Source of the DNA: Trypanosoma brucei gambiense DAL972
Lineage: Eukaryota; Euglenozoa; Kinetoplastea; Trypanosomatida; Trypanosomatidae
Length of the DNA stretch: 64,000 nucleotides
Reading direction: 5' to 3'
Assembly: GCF_000210295.1 (NCBI RefSeq)
Contig: NC_026744.1
Span: 434,001-498,000 of the forward strand
The notes under the pieces were generated by a model, which was not told the DNA's origin, searched no databases, and saw only the letters and a list, made by a program, of their open reading frames with translations. Made by a program: the position numbers and the translations under genes. Shown in pieces: positions 61,904 through 64,000 of this stretch (position 1 is its first letter; the number at the start of each line of letters is the position of its first letter).

Positions 61904-63234
61904 GAAGTGCTGTAAGGTGAAACCAAACGATGAAAAAGCAAAAAGGGGGGAAAACTGGCCTTTTCAACGTTTTTCGGTCAAATGTAGTCCAAAGAAAACG
62001 GTAAGTTGTCCTCTTTATTACTTTTGTTGTTGTGTTTCCCCTTCGTTTGTTTCTTTCCTTCTCAAGTTTACACTCCCTCTCCCCCTTTACCTGAAGGAGT
62101 AAATGAAGGAGGAGAAAATGAAGTTGATGTTCCTTACCACTCTTCACACATATAATGATAATAGTGACAACAACAAACAAAAGTCAGTACAAGGAAAAGC
62201 AGTCACCACAGCAGCAGAGAGGACCTTTCATCGTATGATTAAGAAAAGAAAATTATACTCCTCCCTCTCCCCAGCGCTGGATCCCCTTGTTGCCACCCGA
62301 GAAACAAACACAAGCACACATACATACATACATGTGTGCATTCCTTTCTCCTTCATAACGCCAATAAATGAAGATTTTAACAACAATAATAATAACGGCT
62401 GCAATGCGAGCCACGCCATTTCTGATCGTTTTAGTTTCTGTACGCCGTAGGCGTGGGGACAGTGCAAAATGTCAATGAGGAACAATAGCATTAGGAACGC
62501 ATTTCATAGGAACCAAAGTAACAGCAAAAAGGGGGAATAAAAGGCACTCTCTTAACGCTGCTATCGCTGCCGCACGCGCATCATCGGATCTTTTTCTTTT
62601 TTCTGTTGGAGGGAAGGGGGGTTCCATTTGCTGCAGTATGAGGGAATTCCGCCACAACTTCTCTTGTCACTTTATTGGTGATCTCCCCATCTCCCCTCAC
62701 CCGTGCCCGCGCCCGTATTGTAAGTGTTGGATTTTTTTCTGTTGCTTATTCATTTATTACTCGACATGCTAGAGGAACACAAGCAAGTAAAAGAAGAAGC
62801 AAAATAAAGATTCTTACTTGTTTAATTATTGAACTCATTTGGATTGGCTGTCGGCTCCCTTCTCTCCCTTCGCCAACTTTCGTATACCCTTTTATCAGTT
62901 CATCCAAGTTCTGTTTTCTTGTGTGTAACGTCCTGCCTGCGTAAGCACACACAAAGACTTACGGGAACGGGGGAAAACGAAAAAGACATGAGGAAATGGA
63001 TTGTATGAAGTTGTGTGGGTAAGTTCATAATTTAAAACATAAAAAACTACCTCGCAAGCATGTGCTTGCACCTACACACACAGGTTCCTTCCTTCTCTGT
63101 AATTAAACGGCATGATCCATTACCAGCACCATAATTGTAAAGATTTAAAAAAACGAGTGAAATAAAACAAAAAAGCGAATGAAGTCGAGACAATTCTTCG
63201 AAATACCACGACACCACGCCACATGTTCACACAA
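61904..63234. other. Intergenic region
   Basis: No supportable gene. Short AAC/AAT-type repeats occur near 62370-62397, and purine-rich tracts alternate with pyrimidine-rich ones. Confidence 0.45.
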
Positions 63235-64000
63235 TCAATCGCTCTCATCACTTTCACAATCCACAGAAGGTTGCAGTGGATACACGACTTCAGGTTCGTC
63301 CTCTGCAACGAGGCTACTGATGTAATCGCCTAAACGCTCTGCCACGCGACGAAGTATTCCTGTCTCTGCGCGGCAGCACCTGTACAAATTGCCAGGTTGA
63401 TTGCGACGATCCGAATGTATAGGACAGCGTTCTTCCATATTTGGGCTGGCTCGCTCTTCCGCGTCAACAAGCGGGCTACACGCGGGGATTATGTCCTCAA
63501 TCGCTTGCACGGTGTACAACATGGAGTCATCAGGTTGTTGGCTTAACAACCAATGAATAGAAACGCGTGCCATGTTCAACGTATCGCGTGTCGTTAGAAA
63601 AACAACAGCGCCAGTGTGGAGGGGAGTTGCATGTCTGTATCTAAAACTTTGGACAGCATCCATAGCTTCGAATAATTGTTCCACAAGTCTATCTGGATTG
63701 CCCCTGCACGGCAACCAGTTCTTGTCACCCTTCTGCTGAGCCTCCAGGAAATTTGTCTGCGCCTTCTTTATTCCACTAGAATCTTTTAACTTTGATATAT
63801 CCTCTTTCCCTATGTTTGGCGCAATGCCGTGAATATATTTCACCCTCCGCATCCAATCCTCCACAGACTTCTTCTGGCAGCAGAAATCACGGCAGGAAGG
63901 CATGTAAGCAAACCCACCATCGTAAAGAATTTCATTTTGATTTGGTGGTCCCCATGGATGACCGATAGCAAGGTAATGGCCCTCGACGGGGACGTGGCTT
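63235..64000 (-). CDS. 3' part of a gene of unknown function, cut by the window edge
   Basis: The frame from 63235 is open through an internal ATG at 63903 to position 64000, so the protein begins beyond the window. The upstream residues read LAIGHPWGPPNQNE and then YDGGFAYMPSCRDFC, continuous with the downstream part. Cysteine- and histidine-rich spots (SCRDFCC near the left limit, CPIHSDRRNQPGNLYRCCR) might bind zinc, and the end is acidic (DCESDESD). About 255 residues are visible. The family is not recognised. Confidence 0.6.
   Translation of the reverse strand, partial: SHVPVEGHYLAIGHPWGPPNQNEILYDGGFAYMPSCRDFCCQKKSVEDWMRRVKYIHGIAPNIGKEDISKLKDSSGIKKAQTNFLEAQQKGDKNWLPCRGNPDRLVEQLFEAMDAVQSFRYRHATPLHTGAVVFLTTRDTLNMARVSIHWLLSQQPDDSMLYTVQAIEDIIPACSPLVDAEERASPNMEERCPIHSDRRNQPGNLYRCCRAETGILRRVAERLGDYISSLVAEDEPEVVYPLQPSVDCESDESD

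Overview
This window looks like nuclear DNA of an African trypanosome (Trypanosoma brucei group), near the junction between a chromosome core and a subtelomere. The evidence is a 206-residue protein I recognise as the kinetoplastid mitochondrial RNA-binding protein MRP1 (gBP21), a subtelomeric leucine-rich-repeat protein (LRRP family), an ESAG3-like gene, no introns in any recognisable gene, pyrimidine-rich trans-splice acceptors upstream of several start codons, and long same-strand gene runs. From memory, the NFS1-MRP1 neighbourhood fits chromosome 11 of T. brucei; I could not check this. Layout. Positions 1-9111 carry plus-strand material: a short helical ORF resembling the AMSH/USP8 N-terminal domain (477-896), about 4 kb of AT-rich sequence with no gene I can support, and a very large LRR protein (4911-9111) broken by a one-base frameshift. 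Positions 9112-15228 are a convergent strand-switch region with no recognisable gene, ending in a perfect 27-bp inverted repeat. All recognisable genes from 15229 to the right edge lie on the minus strand and look like one polycistronic unit read leftwards. It runs, in transcription order from the right edge: a partial unknown gene, a Tsr2-like ribosome-assembly protein, MRP1, an apparently unrecognised MRP-like paralogue with a huge acidic tail, an EXPERA (EBP-like) membrane protein, an NSF-like double AAA ATPase with a signal anchor, the cysteine desulfurase NFS1, a Rix7/NVL AAA ATPase, a small one-TM protein, a frameshifted two-TM protein, an unknown mitochondrial protein, a small two-TM mitochondrial-like protein, the exocyst subunit Sec6, a TatD nuclease, several unknown proteins, a CUE/TULIP-like protein, an acireductone-dioxygenase/thioredoxin fusion with a damaged metal site, an XRN-type exoribonuclease, isovaleryl-CoA dehydrogenase, a tandem array, and a nonsense-interrupted ESAG3-like gene. 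The array at 16527-20699 is four units of about 984 bp plus a truncated fifth. I read each unit, on the minus strand, as a snoRNA cluster: three box C/D RNAs whose D-box guides match conserved large-subunit rRNA elements at the correct five-base spacing, and one single-hairpin H/ACA RNA with an AGA box. The functional themes of the unit are mitochondrial (NFS1, MRP1 and its paralogue, IVD, several small membrane proteins) and ribosome biogenesis (Rix7, Tsr2, the snoRNAs), but polycistronic units in trypanosomes do not imply co-function. The best candidates for undescribed biology are the MRP-like paralogue, the signal-anchored NSF-like ATPase with a TIG-like N-terminal region, the cupin-thioredoxin fusion, and the snoRNA array. 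Where the only available start in an open frame was not ATG, I moved the start to the first in-frame ATG.
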